Shown: one piece after another, positions 27,604 through 41,109 of the stretch
How positions within the stretch are numbered: the stretch's first letter is position 1
How the letters are laid out: each line of letters opens with the position of its first letter
Assembly: GCA_022113835.1 (NCBI GenBank)
Contig: JAILWY010000010.1
Location: 13,697,501-13,761,500 of the forward strand
Direction of reading: 5' to 3'
DNA: 64,000 nt
From: Atopsyche davidsoni
Lineage: Eukaryota > Arthropoda > Insecta > Trichoptera > Hydrobiosidae
The notes under the pieces: model-generated
Seen by the model: only the letters and a program-made list of their open reading frames with translations
Told to the model about the DNA's origin: nothing
Databases searched by the model: none
Made by a program: the position numbers and the translations under genes

Positions 27604-28179
27604 GTAACAAATTATCACACTAATTAAGATGATACCGCCCAATCATCGAATATAATGACGTTCAATTGATAGAATGAGCGGCAAGACTATTCGAGTCAAA
27701 TACGTATTGATAAAATAGGTCGGCCACCAATGAATACTGCAGTGACGGTCTTAGACTGATTCAATACAGGAAGTGGCGTCGACGAAGACATTCATGTGAT
27801 TTAATTAGTGCTAATCAAAGATTCTCGGTTTATGTCTTTCATAACCTTAATCAAATTGCAATGGTCAGAATGACGTCAATTCAGATTTATCTTTGAGTAT
27901 ATAAGCTTTTACTTTTTAAGTGGTAGTTTGCTACCTTGATCTCTAAACAACCGAGTTTTCTTAAATATTACATATAGATATTCTGTCAAGGCTTAGATAA
28001 TATTAGTTTCTATTATTTATCAACCTGTATTTCATCAAAAAATTTGATACAACATAGCAAAGAAAAAATACGAGAATCAAAAAAAAAAAACATCTCAAGA
28101 TGCTCTCTCTCGTCATTAATTTGTCCCTAATATCGTCGTTCTGATATTCCTATGGCTCGTAATCGAATGAAAAAACAAT

Positions 28180-28290
28180 TTCCTCCACTTAGGTGGGTCG
28201 GCCCGCCGCGGGGTCTCGGGCCGTAACACGGGAGCGCTAGCTGCACTCCTGCTGCTATTCCAACTCACAACAGTACTGGCTTCTACGATT
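28180..28290. other. GC-rich patch, possible decayed mobile element
   Basis: The patch GTCGGCCCGCCGCGGGGTCT and neighbours carries a minus-strand open frame (VLRPETPRRADPPKWRK). The abrupt base change suggests inserted DNA; family unknown. Confidence 0.3.
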
Positions 28291-28377
28291 CCACGACAAG
28301 AGTTCTTCTCAGTGAAAGCGTATAATTTGTTATTCAAAGAAAATCATGTTTATTACAACCTAAGTATTCAACTACTA

Positions 28378-28421
28378 TTTATCTACTACTACTATTATTA
28401 CTACTACTACTATTTAACTAC
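28378..28421 (+). repeat. (TAC/TAT)n trinucleotide repeat
   Basis: Imperfect CTA/TTA triplets; it creates a poly-Tyr reading frame that is an artefact. Confidence 0.85.
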
Positions 28422-28442
28422 TTTCCCTAAAAACACCATGAA

Positions 28443-28521
28443 CACTGGGCTCAGCATAAATTTGTGTTCAGTGAGATGGTCACCACTCTCCTCTCAGAAG
28501 AGGCACCCGAAGAAGAAGAAG
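28443..28521 (+). repeat. Dispersed repeat, copy A
   Basis: Partner of 54423-54497. It ends in (GAA)n and is preceded by a CTA/TTA trinucleotide tract. The open frame across it is low-complexity and not credible as a gene. Confidence 0.65.
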
Positions 28522-28599
28522 CATTCAACCTATCGTATATATATATGGAATTTTCATTGCATCTAATTGTTATAAACATTAATATTTAAAAGAACATGT

Positions 28600-31500
28600 T
28601 AAATAATAATAAATATTTAATCTTGATGATTTAACAACAGTTTGAATCATTTTTTTTATAAATATTTAATTATTTCCTGGATTTTTAAGAAAGAAAAAAT
28701 TACTTTGATTTAAAGGCTAACCATTTTTTAATTATTAAGCTGATGTGTCATTGAAATTTTTTTTTAAGTAAATAAAAAAAAAAAGCCATACCGATTGACA
28801 TGTCTAGATGAAAGCTTAAAAAATATAGGGAAAGGAGCTTCTTAGACTCTCACAAACGTAATAATATGGCTACATCCCCTCGATATTCGACGCATCTGAT
28901 TTAAGGCATCTCCGAAGGCTCAATGGAGAAAATCAGATATTCTTACCTATTCAAGTATAATGCAAATTAATGTAATATTGTCTCGTTTTAAAAAAATTGA
29001 ACATAATATATTTCGATCATACTTTTAAGCAGAATAAAAAACATTGAATATAAAAAAAACTCTAATGGGTACTTTGTAACTTCTTCTTGAGAGAAAATAC
29101 TCCGATTAGCCTCTGCCACTTACAAACTAAATTTGCTGTGTATATAAATCATAACTGGCAAGCCGTCTGCAACGCCTGGAGACACTTGGTAAAATAAACT
29201 GGAGCTTAGCGTGGAATAAACTCCTTAAGAGAAGTCCTTTAAGGAAACTCGGCTACATCTTATCTGGCAGACAACTGCAAACGATTTAATCAGAAATTAC
29301 ACGAGTGTACGTATTTTAAGATATATATATATATATAATATTTTTACCTGAAAATATTTTCATCTTCTATCAGAACATCTTATCGAAGATATGTCCACTT
29401 CTCTTGTTCAAATTCTGAGTATCTATTTATATCCTTTTCTTCCACCTTCCTCGAGCATTCTTTCGGATTGGCCTTACAATTCCATTTGTTTGAAGCTATT
29501 TTATTGGCCCCATCAATCACCTTCGTATCCCCTAATCTATTGATTAGTCATTCGATCACCAAGACATTTGCTTCCCGTAATACATCGTTCTCTCCCTTAC
29601 AATTTTTTTATTAGTTACAAGTGGGCATTTCATACGCAATAAAAAAGCTATTCTGGCGTAAGTGTACATAATAAATAATGCTTTGTATAATTAAATAATA
29701 ATAAGGACATGTATAATTAAATAATTATAAGAATGTTTATAATTTGAATTAATTTAAATTAAATACGTTTAATGTGGAAACGGCGCTTTAAATTAGAGAA
29801 TAGAGAAACTCGTATAGGCGAGTACGTCAAGATAGGTATTTGTAAAGAATCCGAGGGCTAAATATAGCTGTGCCGGGGTGTGGGAGCTTATTCCGATGCA
29901 TTCGGAGTTGCCAACATTACCATAGCTTAATTGGCACTTCAACCTCCAGATGGTGGGTCTGAAACGACCATGTCAACTTCCATTTCCGTTCTTACAACAT
30001 GCACATTAAAACTCTTAGGATTTTTCTATTGTGAATTAATTTGTGATAAGTGTATTTTTTGTGCTAAGCTGCAACCTTACTAATAATTCATTAAGACGTT
30101 CAATCAAACTTTTACCGTACACAAAGGATTACATAATCATCATTCTCATTTGTCGCTCAATTCAATTTATTTTCATTTTAAATTTCTTGGATGCTTATAT
30201 CTTGAAACACCGATTAATTTATAGGAAGCTAGAAATGAAAGATTTTATATATTGGGTTTTGAATTTATTATTTAGGTTAGGAATTTAAATATCTTAATAC
30301 TTTTTACTCTCTGTGACTTCTTGTAGAATAATTTTATTATATATATTTTTAAACATGATTTCAATGCTAAACATTTTTTAAAGTAAAACATAAACTTAAC
30401 TAAAACAAAGAAAAACACAAGTATTTTTTATATGGCAGATGAGGTCTCGTATTGCATATTATTTTATTTTCCCGATCACTTGGACAGCTTAATAGAATCT
30501 ATTGAAATGGTTGCGACCTAACGTCATCATCAGACATTCAAAGATGTATTGGAGTATTTAGAAGTAGCAAGGTATTTGTCGCCGGTAAGATATTTGAGAT
30601 ATATTCTAAAGCCCGTATTTTGATAGTATTATACAAGTTAAGGAAGTTTATGTAACTTAAAGTTCATTGTTTAAGCTTAGATTTTGTTTGTAAAATAAAA
30701 TTTGAGACAGTTCTGACGATGAGATAATTCCCGCATCTATAAGTTATAAAAGATTTAGTATTATTTTTAATTAAGAGGATTTTGAGTCTTTATTATTCTT
30801 TTAAGCTTTTGAAAAATTTGTTTAAGTTATTAATAAAATATTTACTCTATCTTTTTCTTTATATGTTAAAAAGAAACAAGTGGATATTTTTATCGCTATA
30901 TACTAACCGACGTACAGACTACAGGTATTTTAAAACGTTCTATGAGGTTTTCTACTTATATAAAGACTTATCAATATTGTATGAAGCAGAGACTGAAAAT
31001 CAAGTGTCAAAAACATGTACGTCTCAAGATAGGCAATGACGTAGAACTCATCAGTAATGTGTTAGAAGCTAAAATTATTGGATGGCTATAGTGAGGTTCG
31101 TTAATGTAGATTGAGTGAACCCATCTTCACCCAAACTCCCTTGGGCGAATAGAATCCATAAAGATACGCTACGCCTGATGGTGTCCTCCACACACCTCCA
31201 TGGGTTTTAATGCATTTTATGATCGCCGTTCCAGGCTAGAGCCAACCGAGTGAAAATGTTTATGAAATAAGCTAGTAGAAGACGCAAGAAAAGATAAAAT
31301 ACCGAATTATAGTTTTTTAAGAGCATTATTAATTTTGGTTTCATGGTAAAAAATAATATTTTATACAAAACAGTCGTGCGTTTATTTAAAATTATTCTAC
31401 ATATAAAAATAAAAAATTGAAATCGAATTGTAAATTGAGACTCTTAAGATACTGAAACTGAAAGAATGCAAGATTTTAATATGATAGTTTTATGGCGAAA

Positions 31501-34500
31501 AATTGATGTTTTTAAAACTGTGAAGATTTACATTTTTTATGTCATTGTCACCTTCTCCAAAACTTTCACTGGAGGATATACAATTATATGATTAAAAGCA
31601 AATAAAATAATATATACATGCATTATTAATTAACACATGAATATTAAATTTTCAAAAATATGGCTTTGAAAAAATTGTTTATATGGTATTTACGCAAAGT
31701 GTTAACGCTATTCTGTATATTTTGGTAGCTCAGAGTTTTATTTCTTTTCGTCGAGTGGCAGCACTTTTGTGTTGAAACACTTTTAGATTTTAAATTTCCC
31801 ATTCACAATTTTGTATTCTGGTGTGCTACCAGTGTTGTTGAAAGGATTTTTCTGCCAGGTATAAATATAATAATTCTAGGCAACACTGAGTAGTAAAATT
31901 TAAATTTACAGCATTCCAGTTTAAGGCCGCCGCGTTCATTGTGTGTGTATTTGATTTATGCGGATCAGTAAAAAAAATGGCTGTCATAAAAATAATATTT
32001 TACTAACTCTTCGTATGTGGGCGTATTTCATTAAATTAATGGCACAACGGAAACGCCGGAGAGCTTTCTGGGTCGCATTTTTTCGATGTCTAGATATAAG
32101 TTTTACTAGTTTATTGGTTACTAAAGTTAAGCTATGTTAAAATACTATATATTCCCAAAATCGGATAATATACATTAATACAATAAGATGATTGTCACGT
32201 TTTTTAAAGAGTTCTTTCTACCGTAAAGATATAACATTTTTTACTTATTCGTATACGCTACAAATACAATGATTTAAAAATAATTGTAGCAAATAAATTT
32301 TGGCGCGCATAATATTCGAATATTTTTTATAACTTGAATCCTGCTAATATAATGATTTAAAAAAATATCGTTTATTAATACATTATAAAAATTGATGAAT
32401 ATTTCATAATAGAAAAAACATCTCTTGTTATTATTTATGTATTTTAACAATGTGTTTATCTTAAAAAACTACGCAAAACATAAAAAATAATTGTGTTTTT
32501 ATCATTTAAAATGGTATACAAAAAAATACCGCACAAAATGAAAAACCAGGAAATTGAGATTCTTCGAAAACAAAACTTTCTTCAATAAACAATAATATTA
32601 AATGGAAGCTTTAGGATCTAAAAATAATTTAGACCTCATAACCAAGTTTCTTGTCGTTGCACTTTGTTATGGCTGAAATAAACAATGAAGACCTCCAGAG
32701 TTCCAATTTGATCAAAAAAGCCATACAAATATTTAAAGTTAATAAAGTTCACTTGAATAATACCAGAAACGCTTTATTTTTAAAAGCCTGAAAACAGATG
32801 AGATAATGTTCTAGAGAAAATACTATACGAGTGGGTAATTTAGAAAATTGAGTTTTTTTACATTGATTTGGTTGGGTTATGTTTTTAATATACTATATCA
32901 CGAATATTTTTAAATAATTTAAGTTCAATAAACGCTCCAATACAAATGACATTTCACAATATAAATATTTTGTTCTTGGATGTTATGGTGCATTTTTTCT
33001 AGTTTAATGTTCCTACGTTTCGGCCTCGGTAATATCATTTAACAATTAAAACGGCTGACAAATATTGTCAGCAGGCAGCAGCGACATCTATGGATGAAAT
33101 GTAGAACGATTTGATTTTATGCTTATGACGAGAAAATTAAAATTAAACAATAATAGTATATGTGTTGTAATACAAAATATAAATCAATTTTAATAAGTTT
33201 AATTTCTAACATGGTGCTTCTACATCATTATCAATGCGCTTGAGGCTAGAATAGCAAATATGTTATCATGTACTATGAACATAGACTAGGGACGATTTAA
33301 ATATTGGGAAAAAATAATTTATTTAAGAAATACTATAATAAATTACAAGAAATAATACGGTAAAAATATTCATGAGAATAAAAAAAAAACTAAAAAGTTG
33401 CGGTATTTTTACATATCTATTAATAAAAAGCTGCTTATTTATTAAAAAGTTGCGATTTGTTATTTGATTGATTACCATGCCGAACACAGGTTTGCAGTAT
33501 AAACAAAACGTTTATCATGCTGAGTAAGAATAGCCATTATTTTGTTATAGAGCAAATATGGGTTCCCGCAGTGTGTGGACAGCTAAATGCTCACTCGACA
33601 CTCGGTGGCCGGCGCTGAAGTCCCGTTTGCAGTAGCGAGCGCCGCACTGCACTTCCACAGCCGCTTACTGGACCTTGAACACTGCACAATTATACTGATT
33701 TAGATTTCGCCATAGATGCACAACCTTTATGAACTCACCTTCTAATATACAAATCAGTGACGATTAGAAGAGGTCACCAATCGTGACAGGCCACAGTGGC
33801 TTTCTTTTGCACAAGATCACACGATAGACATTTGACTCATTTTGTTTTTACATACTACATACTCCCTTGATTAAGGTGACTGCTTCTATATAAACAAACA
33901 AAAAATCTAGACTTATGACTATTTTTAAATATTAAATCGATACGTAAGGCATATATTTATGGCACTACTACAACATTCGCTATGCTAGCAATAAATCCTG
34001 CCAATGGTGGAAATCGATACGTTAAAAAGTGCTTCCTCGAGAAAAAATATTGATGAAGATTTTTTAGGATTTAATGAATAGTTAAAGATTTGATATATAT
34101 TTTATCTGGACGAAAATACTGGATGTTAAGTTTGTGTGTGACAAAGCGCGAAAGTCTGTGTTTTGTAAAATCGAGTTCAGCTTCTTTGATGAGTCAAGTA
34201 AACTAAACGTATGTTTGGCTGCGAGCAAATTATGGATTTAGTTTAGATGGTCGGCTGCTGATCATTGATCTTTGTTTGCTGGAATTACTGAAATAATTGT
34301 TTTTTAAAATGTCAACATCTACATGGACTACGATGTAGCTAAAATTTTGAACGATAGTTATTTCAATGTTTTTAGGTTAAAGGTAGAAAATCAAACGACT
34401 TTAAAAAATCTCTAGAACTACAGGATATATACTATGTACAAAAGTATATATACATACATCTATATATTGAACAGGGATTTTAAAAAATCAAAAATACATT

Positions 34501-37500
34501 CATATAATTTTATGTATTTTAAATATATTAGTTTTGGCTGCACAGAAACATTTTTGTAAGGAATTATTAGTCGTATTTATTAAAAAATAAAATGATTACT
34601 GGAAAAATGTTTTCTTTTGCTTACAGTTCACGGGCACATTCGATAATTACGTTCAATTAGATATCAGCATTATCCATATATGGCGCACCTGTGTAAAACC
34701 AACACTACTTTCATAAGCACACACTACCTGGTCTTGCATTACCGACTGACGTCAACCAACACCACCTAGATATCCTAAGGCTAGACAAACACTAGTTATA
34801 TGTTAAGGCGTCTAACGGTGAAAAATACGAACCTATTTTCTCTAACGATTGGGTAGCCGAACAAATTAAATCCTAAAAAGTTTAACTATGAGTGTAGTTC
34901 CCTTCCTTTTAATCAAAAGTAAAATTTTAAAACCAAACAATAAATTTATAAAGAGAAACTTTTTTTATTTAATCGGATTATTTTATTTTTACTGTTGATA
35001 TTATTTTTATTACAGTCATTTTTATAAATATATTATAATACAGAATTATCATTGAAATTAAAGATATCCAAGTAGTTAAAAAAGTCAATTTTAACGTCAA
35101 ATAAATATAATCAAGCAGTTTATAAAAGTATTTGACTGAAGTCATAAAAGTATCATGATATTAATATTATGAGAAATTTCCAAAATTATTCTTAAGCATC
35201 CAGGAAAAATGTTAACTTGGTATCAACATTTAGGTAGGGTTAGAGTTATTAATTATTCTAGGATTGACTAAAGGCTATGCTACGGTGTCATTTTACAATA
35301 TTAAGGAGTCCTTTTTGCTCCCGTTTTCCTCAAAGATAAACTTTCTTTGATCTCTCGGTAAAAATTTTGCCTTGATAAAGAGGTCGGATGTTACAAATGA
35401 TTATCGTTAGATGACGTTTTAATTTCCTATAAGAAATTTAATTTGTCAAAGGCAACGCATTTTTAAATGTTTCATTAAGTTTTAAAAATTAACATCTTTG
35501 GATTTGTTTAGACGTACCTAGGTGACTGTAAAGCAACACGCAATAAATGCTTTAATATCACAATAGTTTCAATGACGAGCTTTTATAATCGTGACAAGTA
35601 TTCCAGGCTGTTGTATGGCAAGATTTTACATATATTTTGTCTTGTTTTCAGTTTTCATAAAAACATACAAGATTATCTGCGGTATATATATGTACCGCGT
35701 GTGTGTAAACAGTAATAACTGCCTTGTCACATATTGTGTTTCTACATAACAACGACTTTTGAATAATTTAAATATGCTTCTGTAAAACTTTTCACGTGAA
35801 AAATCAAAGCGAGTTTCCTCCATTCTATTTTAGACGTTCTGACATTATACCGGCAATAAAAATTAACTGCTGTATACGAGATTTCAAAATAATGTTTTAC
35901 ATTCACTCTTCAATATAAATATGGCGCCAGCACGTGAGCAGAGCGATGAATAATCGAAAGGCCATGACCTTTAAATTATCTTATGATTTTTTAGATATAA
36001 AAGGTACAAAACACAAAAAAATAATAGTTTTATTATTAAATATCTTCAGGTAATTATGAGAGAACAGTAATTATTTGTATGACTGTTTAATCATCATTGG
36101 CACGGGTATTCAAACACGAAATTTAACTAAAAACTAAAGGCAAAGAAAACATGATTTTATTATTGTACATACATTAAACTAATCTATTGATTTGAAATAT
36201 TTACATTTTCAATTAAATAAAATCAATATTATCAATTGGATAACCATGTAAAAGTTTCACAACCTAAAGAACCTCCAAAAGTAACGAGTTTTTATTTAGC
36301 TTGGAAAAATTAGGTACATCGACTTCGTACATGCATATAACGATTCAAATTCATGCGCAATTGCAGCGGCTCAGTTGCAGTTGCTGAGTTGTTCAAGATA
36401 TATTATAACTGACGGTAAAAAATATTATAAAGTAATAATTATTTATTTTCTTATAATCTTTATTTTCGCATTGCATAAAAAAATGATTAAAAAAGCAGCT
36501 AAAAGCTACTTTTTACATATAAATATTTTCTTATGGTGCATCTGCTTACTCCAGCTGAAGAAATTCTAAGGTTGTTATATCGAATTCAATTCAATCAATA
36601 TGTAATGTTTTGTAAATAATACTGATTAACTTTACACTTAGATGGTGTTTAACTATAAATGCCAAAAGAAAAATAAAATTGAATTATTAGTATTACACAA
36701 TGTATTTTATGGGTGCTTCATTTCTAGATGCCATTTCTTTGATGTAGCTGAAACTATTTGGATAAAATAAATTATTTTATTTATTTTTGAATTATAAATA
36801 ATAACGACCATTAAAATCTGTCAATATTTGATCCTACGGACTGACATTTAAAAATATATAATTTGTTTTAAAACTGTATATTTATTGTGATATAATTTAT
36901 ATTACACATATAACATAAGTTTTTTTTCAATTGTGGTTTCAATGTTTCAATTTTAAGTCATAAAAGTTGCATGTTGTATTTTATTTTTTATGTAGTAATG
37001 TTATCATTGATTTATTAACATACTTTCAGACCGAGAATCGCTAGTGAGTATTAACTTATTGTAAAATAAAACTTAACTTAATATAACTTCTCTCACTTTA
37101 CTCAATAAATTTTATAAATTTAACTTAAATTGCCTCCGTTATTTTGGTGGTTCTCTTGTGAGCATAAGTTGGTGCCGCGAAGGAAGGTGACAGTTTGCAT
37201 GCATTTACCTGCATATGACATCATTGTGAGCAATGTATCAATTTTATTTTACAACCTTGCTTGTGAAAGCATTCTATTAGATTAAAACGTGTTAATTGAA
37301 TAGTTGATCATAAACTGCTTTAAAAAACAACCCGAGATTCATTTCATTCGTTCACCAAGCGATTGAGGTTATCAATACTGAATTTTCATATTTATGTTGC
37401 GAGAAAAGGTATTATCCTGTAATATATGACGAATACTACAAGTTACTAACCCTTATAATGCTTGCTTACTACGGCAATAAAATTAAGACAAACAATAAAG

Positions 37501-40450
37501 TAAAAGAACGAAACGTTTCACAATACATAAAAAGTTTTTTATTGAGAATATATATTTTAATACAATAGAATAACTTCTATGTATACTTGTTATTTTTCAC
37601 CGCCTAATTTATTGTCAGTAGTATTTTACAATAAATTAAGTTTAGATAACTTTTAATTTATAAATAAAATTTGTAACAAAAATAACATTTATAAATGCAC
37701 TATTTGAAAATAAATTGTTTTAATTAATTTACAATAACAATAAAAAATATCCAACTTTGATCGTGGAAAAAATCTGATTTATGTATAAGCTGTAGAATAT
37801 TTGCGAATCCCTGTGAATTTTTACTCTTGTAAATATTTTCTCAAATGTGAGAAAAATATAATTAATAAAAAAACATCATCTTCTTTTATTAATTATCTAA
37901 GATAAGGTGTTACTAAGAAAGGAATAAGGTATTGTATTGCAAAAATATATAAAATCCCTAGTTATGGTCATCGATTCTATCAAAAATAATTCGCTTCGCT
38001 GATTTGTATGTAAAAATATAATTAGTAAACAATATATTTTTGTATATAGTATAGTATTATCTTTGCTTTAGACAGATGGATAAAGTCATTAAATTTATTT
38101 GGATTGCAATACGAGATTTCATCTCGTAAACATTTGCTACGAACTCATGTATAAAAATTTATACGGATTTATTTTGATTGAAAATCTGCTGGGTAGTTTT
38201 TTTACTCATGTTTATTTTTTTTTTTTTACTTTTCTTGTTAAAACTATACACGTTGACAAACAATGTTTGTTTTGTGATATTCCATCTGCACACTGTGTTT
38301 TTCAATACTATTTTTAATTAAAACAAACCAAAGTAACTGATTTCAACACATTTTATTTACATACTAAATAACTCATAACAAATGCATTATAAACAAGTCT
38401 ATAGAGGTTGAAAGGTAACAAAAATGTTATGAAATGATGAGTACTTAGGTAAATGTTTTGTATGTGATTATTTTTCTGTTGTAAGTTTTCAATTTCAATT
38501 ATAATGTAATTTGTACTGAAATGTACATTGTTACATGTACATGTCATTTCAAATGCTATAAAACAATGATGATAAATAATTTCAAATATCCATGGGCGCA
38601 AATGTGAAAAGACACAATTTATTTATGTATATGACTTAAAAGTGGGGAGGTTTTTTGTACGAGATATCTCGGATTGAATTTCGGCCTGCAAAGATATTAA
38701 AGAGCTGAAGTTGAAAGTAATTGTGAAAATTGAAAACATCTGGTAATAGTTAAAATGACATGCAGTGAAAATATCACCTTTTTAAAATAACAACACGCTG
38801 TTTTACATAAAGACTTATCAGAGCCAAGCAATAAATTTCAAGTAAATTCTACGGTGAAAAATTTTTTTTTAGCGTTTAACTATATTAGGGAAACACTGAA
38901 ACGCAAAGTGACAAAATTTATGTTTAATATTGAAGCAAATTTATGGGTACATATCTGAAATAGATAAATAGCGAAAAAATAATCATAAATTTCAAGTTTT
39001 TTCTAGAAATTTGTGCATTGTTATTAATAGGTCATGGGCGACTGAAAATATACCAGTAGTTTGTATTTTACAAAATCAAATTTATAGCTGTTGTGATAAT
39101 TTTATATTTTTATTTAAAAACTCTATGAATATTAATAAACGTTACGTATGTATTATATATAGATTCATGAAGTCATTATAAGTTATTACATTTCAGACCT
39201 ATAACTGTCAAAGATAAAGGGCTGCAAAAACTTGCTTAGGATATATATATATATATATAATACATTATATTTATATTTTATTGATAAGAGTGCGGGCTCA
39301 ATTTTAAACAAGGTATGCTTATGAATTTTACAGTTTACAAGCAAAATAAGATATACCATTAAAACTGTGTGCTCATATAATGGATATGCCGTGATTTTAC
39401 TTGAAATTTTCAAACTGTCCCGATACTGAGGCCACAAGTAATATTCACTAATGTGGTTTTTAACGCATCCTGAGACCCATTTTATTAGGCGTCTACACTA
39501 CGTTATATATTACTACTTAACATGACTTTCAAACACCTGAAGATGGTATCAGTTGCGGAATCGGATGTCGGAAAATTGAAACTGTAAAAGAGTATACAAT
39601 ATTATCTTTTGAGTTTTATATCTGTCATTAGAGAAAACAAGAGATATTGCTGTAAAAAAAATAATAAGAATTTTAAATAATACTTTTATCCATTTGTATT
39701 TGCATCAAAATATACATTTAAAAAATCATTGTGAGTACTTACCATCAATCATCCCTATTGAGATTACAAAAATATACTTTAGTGTCATACACAGCATGAA
39801 CAATATTGATTTTTGTGACAAAAAAAAAAAAAAAAACACCCACAAGAAAAAAACATTGAAATCACCACGCCATTTTAATCGTATTCGCTATTTTTTTTCT
39901 TGCAACACACGAGCGGTACGTCCTACATCCTGCGGCGCATAAGGCACTAGAGCATTTCACAATTTTCTTAATACAAGCATTTTTAAAATATTCGTTTTGA
40001 ACTATTCGCAGATCACTCGGCATATGTTCTCTCGTAGTGCGAATTAACAGCCGACTGAATTAATGAATTTTCTTGGCCGATTACATGGCCTCGGGCGTGC
40101 AGACACTGCTGCTCTGGGTGTTTCGATCTAGAACAGTGAATGCTAAAATATTTAATCAATTTTGGCACTTACTAATTGGCAACACTTATATCGGAAATGT
40201 GCAGCAAATCAATACGTTCCTGCCAATGGAAAATGGAAATGTTACGTAAGATCATGTTATCTTGCTTAAAAAAATGTAATACAATTATTCTTATTGCATG
40301 AAAATAACCACTGACATAGTTTTTTTGAAAACTAAAAAAATAAGATATTTTCTAGGGTAAACAGCTTAATGCGCATGAATTTTTACTAAAATAAATTTTC
40401 GGTTAATTAATTTAGACATGGTTTTGATATTTTCACATTAATTTAAACTA
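28600..40450. other. Intergenic or intronic DNA without recognisable genes
   Basis: Mostly AT-rich. Patches with more balanced composition lie at 29150-29290, 31100-31250, 31740-32100 and 33560-33860. In the last, both strands have short open stretches, and a GTGAGT donor lies on the minus strand near 33738. None forms a gene I can support. Confidence 0.5.
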
Positions 40451-40519
40451 CAAAAGGATTTCACGTTTCCGTGTTCGGCATAACAAATACAAAATGTTGA
40501 TCTCCTATAAGATCTTTTG

Positions 40520-41006
40520 TGTATTCAAGAGCATCCACATAAACTCGTTCATTAGCACAGTCAACAGCATTAACGCCAAGGCCGCGGAGTGGAACTCGAG
40601 GACGACAGATAGAAGAGGCACAGCACTTGCAGATACGACGGCTGGACTTAGTCTGGTGACATGCAACGAGGGAAACAGCAGCACGTTCTGGAGAAGAACG
40701 TCGGAGTCGGTGATTGATGTCACCTTCGTGAGCCCTAGAACTGCACGTGCGTTTCAAGGTTGGAGGGTTCTGGAAGACGAGTCGCTGAGCGACCATCTAT
40801 GCATTTCCTACGAAATCCTCAACCGAAACCCCCTCTACAATGCAACATCAGCGCCAGATCCAGCACCGTCCTGGAACCTGAAGATGGATTTAGACAGATT
40901 CTCGATGAAATTTGCAGCGTCCAACGACCCGCAGAGCGAGGCAGGGAGCCTGGAAGAAGCAATGTTTGCTCTGGTCAAGCGAGTAAGCGATGCCTCGAAT
41001 GAATGA
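40520..41006 (+). pseudogene. LINE endonuclease fragment (R1/Jockey-like)
   Basis: Reads NAKAAEWNSRTTDRRGTAL, SVIDVTFVSPRTAR and LSDHLCISYEIL, the apurinic-type endonuclease blocks of R1-like LINEs (DFNAK..W.S...D.RG; IDVTF; SDH). The segment before NAKAAEW (FISTVNSI) appears joined by a deletion. It ends at the stop near 41006 without any reverse transcriptase. A GC-richer tail with an A-run follows (41041-41110) and may be the element's 3' end. Confidence 0.75.
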
Positions 41007-41109
41007 ATTGTGTATAGTATTTATTTATTTTTAAATTAAAGACCAGGTGTCGGCACCCGGAAGCAGTACTACAGCGCTGTCCGGGGCCGATAGTAAAAAT
41101 TAAAAAAAA

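Larger units (their letters stand above)
20900..28100. other. Intergenic or intronic DNA without recognisable genes
   Basis: AT-rich. A minus-strand frame at 23917-24120 and a GC-richer patch at 22090-22280 look weakly coding but match nothing I know. Confidence 0.5.

Noticed and set aside
28312..28566. Open frame with a poly-Tyr run
   Set aside because: Trinucleotide repeat plus dispersed repeat, no protein family.
33540..33860. GC-balanced patch with a GTGAGT donor on the minus strand
   Set aside because: Short open stretches on both strands, no consistent exon chain or recognised protein.
40461..40796. 111-codon minus-strand open frame
   Set aside because: Antisense shadow of the LINE endonuclease fragment, which has clear family motifs on the + strand.
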